64,000 nt of DNA from Streptomyces sp. SID12501 (lineage in GTDB: Bacteria; Actinomycetota; Actinomycetes; Streptomycetales; Streptomycetaceae): NCBI RefSeq assembly GCF_010550245.1, contig NZ_JAAGLU010000022.1, forward strand, positions 116,028-180,027, read 5' to 3'. The notes beneath the pieces were generated by a model. That model ran no database searches, was not told where the DNA came from, and saw only the letters and a list, made by a program, of their open reading frames with translations. Positions 56,965 to 64,000 of this stretch are shown piece by piece (position 1 is the stretch's first letter; every line of letters starts with the position of its first letter). The translations under genes and the position numbers were made by a program.

Positions 56965-59646
56965 TCAACGTCCGATCACGGCGGGTGCGCCGCCCTCGTC
57001 GGTGCCCCATATGTCCTCGTCCTCCGGTTCGGCCATCCAGCTGTTGCGGTCGCGGTCGCCGCTCTCGGTGGACCGGCCGCCCTGCCCCGCAGCCCCGGGG
57101 CCGCCCATCGGGTAGGGGGAGCTGGAACTCGTGGACGTGCCGCGGCCCCGGGTGACGGTCAGGTCCTCGTCCTCCGCTCCGGCTCTGCGGCCCGCGGACC
57201 GGGCACCGCGCCGACCGCTGCCGCCGGGCTCGGTGAGCACGTTGCGGACCCGCTCCGAGGAGCCGTTGCCGCCGCCACCGGCCCCGCCGCCGCCCATGCC
57301 CCCCATCCCGCCCATACCCGGGAACAGGGGGCTCCCGCCGGAGCCGGTCCCGCCCGCGCTGTCCGCCGAGCCGCTCGCGCCCGCGGTGAGCGGGGCACCG
57401 AGGGTGCTACCGCCCAGCACGTCGCCGGTGCTGTCCTCGCCGTCGTCGTAGTCGGCGTACTGACCGCTGTCGTAGCCGGCCCCGCCGCCCAGCAGACTGC
57501 TCGAGGTGAGCCCGGAGGTGCCGCTGCCGCTGCCGGAACCGGCCAGGCCGTCACCCAGGCTGCCCAGGTTGCTCAGGCCGTCCAGGTCCAGGGAACTGCT
57601 GCTGGTGGTCGGCGGGATGACGGTGGGGCTGGTGATGTCGAGGTCGCCCAGTCCGTCGCCGAGCCCGGTACTGATGTTGCCGGTCTCTACCGACCCGTCG
57701 GGGTTGGTCGTGGTCAGCTGGCCGGTTTCCGGGTCGATCGTGGTGACGGTGCCGTCGGGGAACGTGGTGGTGAGGGTTCCGTCGGGGTTCAGGCTGGTGA
57801 CACTGCCGTCCGGGTTGGTGAATCCACCGGGGACGGTGAGATCGCCGGTGGTGACGGTGCCGTCCGGGGCGGTCGTGGTGACGGTCCCGGTCTCGGGGTC
57901 CAGGAGCTGGGTGGTGCCGTCGGGATAACGGGTGGTCAGCGTGCCGTCGGGGTTGAGGGTGGTGGTGCTGCCGTCCGGGTTGGTGACCGTGGAGCCCTTG
58001 GTGGCGTCGTTGCCGTCGTCCGTACCGCCCAGACCCAGGCCGCCGAGGCCCAGACCCGTGCCCAGGCCGGTGCCGAGCCCCGTACCGTCGCCGAGGCCGG
58101 TCAGGCTGTCCCCGAGGCCGTTGCCCAGGCTGTTCAGGCCGTCACCCAGACCGTTGATGCTGTTACCCAGGCCGTCACCCAGCCCGCCCAGCCCGTCGCC
58201 GAGACCGTTCAGGCTGTCGCCCAGTCCGTCGCCAAGGCCGTTGAGACTGTCCCCGAGCCCGTCGCCGAGGCCGTTGAGACTGTCCCCGAGTCCGTCACCG
58301 AGGCTGTTCAGGCTGTCCCCGAGTCCGTCGCCCAGACTGTTCAGGTTCTGGCCCAGGTTGTTCAGCGTGTTGTTGAGGTTCTGCTGGTTCTGGTTCGCCT
58401 GCTCGGCGAGGATGTCGCGCTGGTCCTTGTCGTACTGGTCGGTGAGGGTGGAGGTGTCCTTCGTCTCCATCTCCTCGAAGGCGTCCTCCAGATCGCTCCA
58501 CGCGGCCTTGAGGTTGGTGATCGTCAGGGCTCCCGCCCTGACGAGGACGTCCTCCACGTGCTTGTTCCAGGCGGTGACGGCGGCCTCGCCGATCTTCTTC
58601 CAGGTGGCGTTGTAGTCGCGCAGGTTCCCGTAGGTGGGGTGGTTCTGCAGGAAGCCGGAGTCGGTGCGGTAGGTGTAGGTCGACTCGTCCGCGTACACGG
58701 TGGTGTGCTTGATGTTGTTCTCCAGCACCCACGCGGAGACCTGGTCGAGGATCTCCATCACGATGCGGTGCGGATCGTGCCGGCCGTCCCTGGCCCAGGT
58801 GTCCCACGCGGTGCTGAGGTTCTGCGCCTCGGTCAGCAGGGCCTTCTGAGCGGCGGCCAGTGAGTCGCTGAGCTTCGACTGCGGGGTGTGGCCACCCTTG
58901 AAGGCGTGCTGCGCCGTGTAGGGGGCGCCGCCCATCTGGTCCACGTAGTCGTCGTAGTTCGTGCGGAGTTGGTGGATGAGATGCCAGAACAGCCCCGCGG
59001 CCTGGCCCCGCCACGCCGCGTCCTCCTCGCCGAGCGAGGTCTCCCACTGGGTCAGGGTCGCGGCGTGGTCCTTGAAGAACGTCATCGTCCGGTCGTAGGA
59101 CTGCGCGGTGCGCTCGAAGGAGTTGGCGTCCACGGCCTCGGCGTTCTGCACGTCGTAGCCGTTGTAGGAGAAGCCGCGCGTGGTCCCGTCGGCGAGGAGT
59201 TTCTGCAGCGCGGCCTTGGAACCGCTCACGTACTGACCGAGCGGGCCGAAGTCCCACTCGTCGCCCTGGCTGCCCGTGAACTTGCCGCCGCCCGTCATCT
59301 CGCCGGCGTCGAGCAGCCGGGCCCGGCCGTTCCCGTCCACCGGTACGCCGATGAAGACGAGGGTGGCCTGGTAGAGGGTGCCGTAGTCGTGCGCGCCGTC
59401 ACCGCCGGCGTCGACGAACGCCAGGTCGTAGTCCTCGCCCTCCTGCGTGTGCCAGCCGACCAGGGCCGTGAAGTTGTCCGCGGTCAGTTGGGTCGAGACG
59501 AGGATCTCCAGACCGCCCCGGAACAGCGGAATGCCCTCCTTGCTGCTCAGCGTGTCGAAGAGCGTCTTCCGGCTGGGCACGCCGTAGCCGGTGAGGAGGG
59601 TGACTGCCTGACCCCATGCGTCGTCGGGGTCGTGCTTGGCTGGCAT
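56965..59646 (-). CDS. AAWKG-family ESX-associated protein
   Basis: An 893-residue protein of the actinobacterial AAWKG type. The signature reads 'EEDAAWRGQAAGLFWHLIHQ' near residue 209. Residues 432-522 are repeats of the LGDGLGDSLNG kind; residues 548-650 are 'NPDGTLTT' / 'PDGTVTT' / 'DPETG' repeats. The C-terminus is Gly/Ser-rich, ending in a basic and then an acidic patch. No cysteine or signal peptide. The position directly after the Esx genes and the W-x-G turn suggest ESX export. Molecular role unknown. Confidence 0.83.
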   Translation of the reverse strand: MPAKHDPDDAWGQAVTLLTGYGVPSRKTLFDTLSSKEGIPLFRGGLEILVSTQLTADNFTALVGWHTQEGEDYDLAFVDAGGDGAHDYGTLYQATLVFIGVPVDGNGRARLLDAGEMTGGGKFTGSQGDEWDFGPLGQYVSGSKAALQKLLADGTTRGFSYNGYDVQNAEAVDANSFERTAQSYDRTMTFFKDHAATLTQWETSLGEEDAAWRGQAAGLFWHLIHQLRTNYDDYVDQMGGAPYTAQHAFKGGHTPQSKLSDSLAAAQKALLTEAQNLSTAWDTWARDGRHDPHRIVMEILDQVSAWVLENNIKHTTVYADESTYTYRTDSGFLQNHPTYGNLRDYNATWKKIGEAAVTAWNKHVEDVLVRAGALTITNLKAAWSDLEDAFEEMETKDTSTLTDQYDKDQRDILAEQANQNQQNLNNTLNNLGQNLNSLGDGLGDSLNSLGDGLGDSLNGLGDGLGDSLNGLGDGLGDSLNGLGDGLGGLGDGLGNSINGLGDGLNSLGNGLGDSLTGLGDGTGLGTGLGTGLGLGGLGLGGTDDGNDATKGSTVTNPDGSTTTLNPDGTLTTRYPDGTTQLLDPETGTVTTTAPDGTVTTGDLTVPGGFTNPDGSVTSLNPDGTLTTTFPDGTVTTIDPETGQLTTTNPDGSVETGNISTGLGDGLGDLDITSPTVIPPTTSSSSLDLDGLSNLGSLGDGLAGSGSGSGTSGLTSSSLLGGGAGYDSGQYADYDDGEDSTGDVLGGSTLGAPLTAGASGSADSAGGTGSGGSPLFPGMGGMGGMGGGGAGGGGNGSSERVRNVLTEPGGSGRRGARSAGRRAGAEDEDLTVTRGRGTSTSSSSPYPMGGPGAAGQGGRSTESGDRDRNSWMAEPEDEDIWGTDEGGAPAVIGR
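58033..58375 (-). repeat. Imperfect repeats encoding LGDGLGDSLNG units
   Basis: Successive GC-rich units code for leucine-glycine-aspartate repeats in the AAWKG protein. The period is about 11 codons, with some shorter units. Leu every third or fourth residue would allow an amphipathic or phasin-like helix, but the many glycines argue for an extended repeat. Confidence 0.85.
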
Positions 59647-59712
59647 GGCGGGGCTCCACTGCGTGAGGTGGGGGGAGGGCGTACGGCGTGGGGCGGCGCG
59701 GGGCCGCCCGGA

Positions 59713-60150
59713 TCAGTCGTCCTCGTCCCCGGCCAGGTCGCGGTCGATGTCCGACCAGATGTCCAGCAGCTTCTCGCCGTTGATGCCTTCGAGTGTGGAG
59801 CCCTGGGTGTTGAGCAGAGTGGTGAGGGTGGTTTCGAGGTTGTCGTCGATGTCGCCGAAGAGGGTGCCCTGGGCGTCGAGGATGTTGTCGATCGACGTCG
59901 CGGACGACAGGACCGAGCCCAGCAGCGTCTTGCCGTAGACGGTGTCGTCAGCAGTCATGAGACCGATGCCCAGCACGGCGTTCTCGCCGTAGTAGTCCGC
60001 GGGGAGGAGGCCCTTGGCGACGCTGTGCAGCGAGCGCACGCCGTTCGTGTCGTCCTTCATGATGCTCTTGAGATCGGTGATGAAATCGGCCAGGGCGTGC
60101 TCCCTGAACGTTTTCAGTGACGCCGCGTCCAGGCGGGTCAGATCCGCCAT
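59713..60150 (-). CDS. Unknown acidic helical protein in the ESX operon
   Basis: A 145-residue protein without signal peptide, membrane segment or cysteine. It is helical and very acidic at the end ('DIWSDIDRDLAGDEDD'). The ATG at 60150 follows AGGAGGAAGCC; a start at 60210 would add 20 residues, read through the ribosome site. It lies between the EsxA-like gene and the AAWKG gene, so an ESX substrate or chaperone is likely. I do not recognise the family. Confidence 0.72.
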   Translation of the reverse strand: MADLTRLDAASLKTFREHALADFITDLKSIMKDDTNGVRSLHSVAKGLLPADYYGENAVLGIGLMTADDTVYGKTLLGSVLSSATSIDNILDAQGTLFGDIDDNLETTLTTLLNTQGSTLEGINGEKLLDIWSDIDRDLAGDEDD

Positions 60151-60235
60151 GGCTTCCTCCTGCTGGGTTGTCGGGGACGGCCGTGGAACCGGACGGGTTC
60201 CGGCCCCCATGGCCGTCCGCCCGGTTCGTCCGGCG

Positions 60236-60556
60236 TCAGCGGCCTATCTGGACTTCGGACCAGAGCTGGGAGAGCGAGTTCTCGCTGTAGCGGTAGCTGT
60301 CGGAGATGTCCGTGAGCAGCGTGGAGTGCGAGGTGAGCAGGGTCTCCATGTTCTTCACCGACGCGTCCCACGCCTGCTGCTTCTGGCGGTACATGCTGGC
60401 GTCCTCGCCGTACCAGGACTTGACCAGTTCGTTGAGCTCGGCCTCCAGCGACGCCAGGGTGTTCGCGATCGCCTTGGTCTGCTGGACCATGTCGTCGGCG
60501 GCGTTGTTCATGTGGTTGTAGTCGACGTAGATGTAACCGTCGGTCATGTCACCCAT
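60236..60556 (-). CDS. esxA: WXG100-family EsxA-like protein
   Basis: A 106-residue ESAT-6-like protein: two long helices separated by 'KSWYGEDA', which carries the WxG turn. It ends in 'QLWSEVQIGR'. WXG100 proteins form antiparallel dimers and are exported by type VII systems. AAGAGG precedes ATG 60556; 60547 is also in frame. It follows the EsxB-like gene in the same operon. Pair naming by analogy with S. coelicolor esxBA is an inference. Confidence 0.88.
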   Translation of the reverse strand: MGDMTDGYIYVDYNHMNNAADDMVQQTKAIANTLASLEAELNELVKSWYGEDASMYRQKQQAWDASVKNMETLLTSHSTLLTDISDSYRYSENSLSQLWSEVQIGR

Positions 60557-60609
60557 GGGAACCTCTTCTGCGATGGGGGGAATCGGGGCTTGGGCGGGGC
60601 TTGGCCCGG

Positions 60610-60948
60610 TCAGCCCGCGAGCTGGTCGAAGGCGGCCTGCGACTGCGTGTAGGCCTGGTTGATCGACTCGTTGGAAGAACCCTGGGTCTTGCCGTGCTGG
60701 CTGAGGCTCTGGTTGAGCTTGTCGACCATGTCCTCAAGACTCCGCAGGATGCTGGTGGCCTGGTCGTCCCACTGCTTGAGCAGTGAGCCGAACTGACCGC
60801 CGTCGCTGCCCTGATAGCCGCCGGAGAGCGTGGCGCGGGTCTGGTCGACGTCCTGCTTCGACTTCAGAATGCCGCTGAAGGCGGCTTCGAGCGCCTGGAT
60901 GCCGTTGCGGGTCGCCTGTTCATTGGACTGCTGGCCGTTGCCTGCCAT
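60610..60948 (-). CDS. esxB: WXG100-family EsxB-like protein
   Basis: A 112-residue helical-hairpin protein. The turn between helices is 'GGYQGSDGG', so Tyr replaces the Trp of the WxG motif. The C-terminal tail with 'NQAYTQSQAAFDQLAG' probably carries the export signal (classical YxxxD/E, here imperfect). GAGGATGG precedes ATG 60948. It heads the Esx operon and probably pairs with the EsxA-like protein. Confidence 0.87.
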   Translation of the reverse strand: MAGNGQQSNEQATRNGIQALEAAFSGILKSKQDVDQTRATLSGGYQGSDGGQFGSLLKQWDDQATSILRSLEDMVDKLNQSLSQHGKTQGSSNESINQAYTQSQAAFDQLAG

Positions 60949-60993
60949 CGTTCCATCCTCGGGGTCGGGTACTGCGTCGACTCGGGCTACTGC

Positions 60994-61035
60994 CTTGACG
61001 TCAAGAGACTAGAGTTGCCCATGAAATGGTTGCAA
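60994..61035 (-). promoter_or_regulatory. Probable esx operon promoter with overlapping palindrome
   Basis: On the minus strand, TTGCAA (61035-61030) and TAGTCT (61011-61006) form a -35/-10 pair with an 18-bp spacer. The perfect palindrome CTTGACGTCAAG (60994-61005) begins right after the -10 element and would cover the transcription start. That placement suits a repressor operator. The promoter lies about 60 bp before the EsxB-like start. Confidence 0.5.
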
Positions 61036-61072
61036 CATGACGCGACTCAGGGGTAGTTGGATCGGCCACAGT

Positions 61073-62674
61073 TCAACTGCTTTTACCTGAAAGCAACTTC
61101 CCGGCATTCTCCGGAGCGCCGGGAGCGCCGGGAGCGCCGGAGGCCGCGGAAACGCCGGCAGGGCCGGACGCGTCGGCGGTACGACCGCAGAGCGCCGCCC
61201 CGGCCGACGGGGCCGCCGCTCCGGACGCCGCCTCCGGGCTGAGGTCGGGCCCGGTCGGCAGCATCGCCAGCAGCGGTGAGGGCAGTTGGCGCGCATCGGA
61301 CTCCGCGTAGCCCAGTCCGGCGAGAGCCTCCTTCGAGGACACCCGGTACTTCACCCCGTCGTCGCCCACGAGGTACGTCGCGGTGCCGACCGCGCCGCCG
61401 CCCGCGCTCAGCGCCCGCACCAGCACACCGTGCCCGGGACGCACCACGACCGCGTCCACCGGCAGACAGGCCGCCGCCACCGGCTCGCCGCTCGCCTGGG
61501 TGACCGGGGCGAGCTCGCTCTCCCGCACCAGCAGGGAACTGACCCGCACGCCGTCCGCACCCGGCTTCACCTGCGCGCACGCCGTCCAGCCGGCCGGCAC
61601 CCGCACCGCGCGGGGCGGGGTGTCGGGGAGACCGGAGGCCGACGGGTCACGGCCGGTGCTGCCCGGCGCCTGGTGGTCCTTGAGCACGTCGGCGCCGACC
61701 GGCAGAGCCGTGGGCGAGGCACCGGCGTACGCCTTGGCGCGGATGTCCGGATCGCCCAGGAGCAAGGCGGCGCCGGTCGCGGTGACCGGCACCAGACCCT
61801 CGCCGCGCAGCAGGTAGTACTGGCCGCCCGCGTCGGGGCCCGAGGTGTCGCCCGGCACCGTGACCTGGAAGACCTGGCCCACCTTGGTGGCCGTACCGCC
61901 AAGCGACGGTCCCGCCGACCCCAGCCCCGGCACCTGCGGCGGGGCCAGCGCGCTCCCTGGCACGAGGGCGTCCAGGAAGGCGGCCGACACCGGGCGCGGG
62001 GTCACCGAGCTGTAGCCCAGTGAGAGCAGCGCGCCGGACTTGGTGTCCAGCGGCAGCCGGCTGCCCTGCCACACCAGGTACGTCTTCTTGTCCGGGCCGC
62101 TCACCAGTACCGCCTCACCGGCGCCGACCGGGTCACCCGTCACCGCGGCCCCGGCCACCAGGGCCGTCACCGGGCGCGTGGTGACCGTACCGTCCGCCGC
62201 CGCCGTGCCGCCCAGCGCCGAGCAGACCTGCCAGGCGCCGGACTCCAGGTCACCGGCGTCGGGCACCGAGTCGGGCGCGCCCGCGATACCCACCGCGGCG
62301 CCCACCGGTGTGCCGCGCAGCGACGCGGTGGACACGTCGGTGGTGGCCAGGTCCGCGCCGCCGATCAGCAGCGCGGAGGAGTAGTTGCGCACCGGACGCA
62401 GCCGCCCGTCGAGGTAGAGATAGCGGGCCCCCGTCTCCCGGTTGACGATCAGCGTCCCGCCGTTTCGCCAGGAGTCGTTGCCACCGGGCGAGATCAGACC
62501 GAACACCACCGACCCCGCCGCGATCAGCACCGTGATCAGCAGCCCGGCCACCGCACCCCGCGTGGTACGCCCGAGCGGGCTCTCCGGGGCGTCCGGATCG
62601 GCGAGCAGCATGCCCGACGTGAGCCGGCTCATGATGAAGGTGTGCGCCTGCACCTGGTCGCGCTTGGACTGCAT
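61073..62674 (-). CDS. eccB: Type VII secretion protein EccB
   Basis: A 533-residue EccB, the periplasm-facing core component of the ESX membrane complex. The N-terminus 'MQSKRDQVQAHTFIMSRLTS' is family-diagnostic. One transmembrane helix follows ('AVAGLLITVLIAAGSVVFG', about residues 40-60), and then the repeated beta-rich R domains. Cysteines are present in the extracytoplasmic part, as expected. The C-terminal tail is Gly/Ala/Pro-rich (GAPGAPGAPEN). GAAAGGA precedes ATG 62674. It is separated from eccD by about 400 bp. Confidence 0.94.
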   Translation of the reverse strand: MQSKRDQVQAHTFIMSRLTSGMLLADPDAPESPLGRTTRGAVAGLLITVLIAAGSVVFGLISPGGNDSWRNGGTLIVNRETGARYLYLDGRLRPVRNYSSALLIGGADLATTDVSTASLRGTPVGAAVGIAGAPDSVPDAGDLESGAWQVCSALGGTAAADGTVTTRPVTALVAGAAVTGDPVGAGEAVLVSGPDKKTYLVWQGSRLPLDTKSGALLSLGYSSVTPRPVSAAFLDALVPGSALAPPQVPGLGSAGPSLGGTATKVGQVFQVTVPGDTSGPDAGGQYYLLRGEGLVPVTATGAALLLGDPDIRAKAYAGASPTALPVGADVLKDHQAPGSTGRDPSASGLPDTPPRAVRVPAGWTACAQVKPGADGVRVSSLLVRESELAPVTQASGEPVAAACLPVDAVVVRPGHGVLVRALSAGGGAVGTATYLVGDDGVKYRVSSKEALAGLGYAESDARQLPSPLLAMLPTGPDLSPEAASGAAAPSAGAALCGRTADASGPAGVSAASGAPGAPGAPENAGKLLSGKSS

Positions 62675-63075
62675 GTACCGCGGGTCCTTTCAGTAAGCGG
62701 GGGGCGAGGGTGTCGGCCGCTGTGGCGGGTGGGGTGTGGTGGTGAGCTGTACGGCTGTCCTGGCCGGGGTGGTTGTGCCGGTTGTCGCGGCTGTCCGGCC
62801 GGGGCGGACGCGGGAGTTGTACGGTCGTCGTCGCCGAGTCGGCTGCCCCGTTCGCCCCGGCTGCCTCGTCCGGGCCGGTGGGGGAGTCGTACGGTTGTTC
62901 TTGCCCGGGAGGTACACGGGTCGTGCGGCCCGCGCCGTCCCAGCCGCTGGAGTCGGCCGACTCCCGCCCAGCCAGGGCCGGTTGGCAAGCCGTGCGGCCT
63001 TTCCGCCTCGCCCGGTCAGCCGGCCGCAGCGCCAGAAGCCGCCGCGCCGTCCGTACCCACCCCGCACCGCCCGTC
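62675..63075. other. eccD-eccB gap without a confident gene
   Basis: This 401-bp stretch is Pro/Arg/Thr-rich in every minus-strand frame and none is convincing. Three imperfect copies of a GAGYYGTACGG-containing unit occur on the plus strand, near 62744, 62814 and 62885. It may be a low-complexity remnant, for example an extension lost from one of the flanking proteins. No terminator or clear promoter is visible other than the eccB ribosome site. Confidence 0.5.
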
Positions 63076-64000
63076 TCAGCCGGTGATCGCGCGCAACGCG
63101 GCGAACAGACCCAGCACCCACAGGGTCAGCGGCAGCAGTGCCATCGCCAACAGGGAGTGGAGCAGTTCCGCCGCCCGCCCCCAGTACGGCAGCATCCGCC
63201 GTCCCGGTACCGTCCACGAGGCGACGGCCAGGACGGTGGCCAGGGCCAGCAGCCCCACCACCAGGAGCGGCCGGTCCGCCGTCTCCGTGTCCACGGCCAG
63301 CGCGAGCACCAGCAGCGCCACACCGAGTGAGCCGGGCAGTACCAGGGCGAGGCGCTGCCACACGTTGACCATGCCCCGGCCGTGCAGCAGCAGAAGCAGC
63401 GCCAGCGCCACCGCGGTCAGGGTCTCCGGCAGGCCGGGGTTCCTGGTCAGCGGCACCAGCGAGCCCGCGCACAGGACGCCGGTGGCCGCGTACAGGCCGG
63501 TCATCCAGCCGCTCGCGAGCTCCGTACGGGTGGCCACGTCCCGCCCGTTGTAGGGCTCGATGCCCTCCTGGAGCTGCCGTGCGTTCGTCGGCAGCGCGGG
63601 CATCCGCATCCCGGCGAGCTTGAACGACAGGGAGGGTACGAAGCCGCCCAGCAGCACCGTCAGCGCGGCGACCGTCGCCGCCGCGCCGTCCACGGAGAGG
63701 TCGAGGACGCTCATCAGACCGCCCGCCAGCGCCCCGGCCACGGCCACCAGCGCGGAGGCCGCGAACAGGGGTGTACGTACGGCCGCCAGGGCCAGCGCCA
63801 GCACCGCGCCCCCCGCTCCGGCCGCCGCGGCGGCCAACAGGCGGGCGCCGAGCACCTGGTGGGCGTCCGGACCGGCGATCTCGCCGCCCGGCACCAGCCC
63901 ACCCCTCGCACACGAGCACAGCACGCCGCCACAGCGTCCGTCGTCAGAGGCCTCGGCCTCACAGCGGACCACGACTCGACTCCGGCCGCATGCCGGGCGC
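63076..64000 (-). CDS. eccD: EccD membrane protein, 5' end cut by window edge
   Basis: The visible 308 residues hold about nine hydrophobic helices and the EccD-specific loop 'MRMPALPTNARQLQEGIEPY', followed by 'GRDVATRTELASGWMTGLYA'. EccD forms the membrane vestibule of the type VII core complex. The frame stays open to base 64000, so the ubiquitin-like N-terminal domain and the first helices lie outside the window. A GTG at 63972 is in frame but falls inside the protein. A cysteine-rich segment (GRCGGVLCSCARG) precedes the first visible helix, unusual for EccD. Confidence 0.85.
   Translation of the reverse strand, partial: RPACGRSRVVVRCEAEASDDGRCGGVLCSCARGGLVPGGEIAGPDAHQVLGARLLAAAAAGAGGAVLALALAAVRTPLFAASALVAVAGALAGGLMSVLDLSVDGAAATVAALTVLLGGFVPSLSFKLAGMRMPALPTNARQLQEGIEPYNGRDVATRTELASGWMTGLYAATGVLCAGSLVPLTRNPGLPETLTAVALALLLLLHGRGMVNVWQRLALVLPGSLGVALLVLALAVDTETADRPLLVVGLLALATVLAVASWTVPGRRMLPYWGRAAELLHSLLAMALLPLTLWVLGLFAALRAITG

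Noticed and set aside
62629..62988. A 119-codon minus-strand frame between eccD and eccB
   Set aside because: It is Arg/Pro-rich, overlaps the eccB start and has no ribosome site. I left it as non-coding.

Overview
This is a high-GC actinobacterial chromosome segment. The GC-rich third positions, GTG starts, a TTA codon in one small gene, and the dispersed intergenic elements all point to Streptomyces. No rRNA, tRNA, CRISPR array, insertion sequence or integrase was seen, and most genes look like ordinary chromosomal genes. Function calls come from reading motifs and family resemblance; no database search was run.

Layout. (1) 1-3447: a lipid-type catabolic patch with a truncated TetR gene, an acyl-CoA dehydrogenase, a YiaA-like membrane protein, a second TetR and a MaoC hydratase, with palindromic operators in the gaps. 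(2) 3524-6545: SoxR, a DRB0094-type RNA ligase, a fragment of a beta-keto acid cleavage enzyme, and a two-gene unit of a small TTA-containing gene and a zinc-ribbon protein. (3) 6546-12079: a secreted penicillin-acylase-type hydrolase, an alpha/beta hydrolase and a NamZ-type exo-muramidase. (4) 12276-17732: a probable acyl-CoA catabolic regulon, with SDR plus acyl-CoA ligase, a TetR, and an acyl-CoA dehydrogenase paired with an APH-like kinase (LvaC/LvaA-like). Three related CCGAYCGGT sites lie before the three transcription units. (5) 17892-25985: a His-rich metal-binding protein, an oxidoreductase, paired DUF202 proteins, a Nudix hydrolase, a DMT transporter, an unknown protein, an APC permease and a molybdopterin oxidoreductase with its cytochrome b. 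(6) 26218-30893: a gluconate/idonate operon (gntK-gntP-idnO-idnD) with a divergent GntR regulator. (7) 30890-36754: a YchJ-like protein, an M1 peptidase translationally coupled to an NRPS-like protein with a Pls-type acyltransferase end. (8) 37027-64000: a type VII (ESX) secretion locus read on the minus strand.

The ESX locus runs, in transcription order: EccD (cut by the window edge), EccB, an EsxB-like and an EsxA-like WXG100 pair, an unknown acidic helical protein, an AAWKG-family protein, a YbaB/EspL-like protein, a WXG100-like protein, one 17.7-kb gene, and a membrane-anchored ricin-lectin protein. The 17.7-kb gene would encode about 5,890 residues and shows no cysteine on reading. It looks like a secreted multi-domain effector: a helical N-terminus, a long low-complexity linker, a GETHS (ChaN/EreA-like) domain, three metzincin-like zinc-protease domains plus a gutted fourth copy, two copies of an unrecognised domain, a very large beta-rich region, a coiled coil and a short tail. 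A short linker motif close to ADPLAP separates several modules. EccC, EccE and the mycosin protease are not in the window and would have to lie beyond the right edge or elsewhere. The giant gene and its neighbours are the most interesting part of the window.
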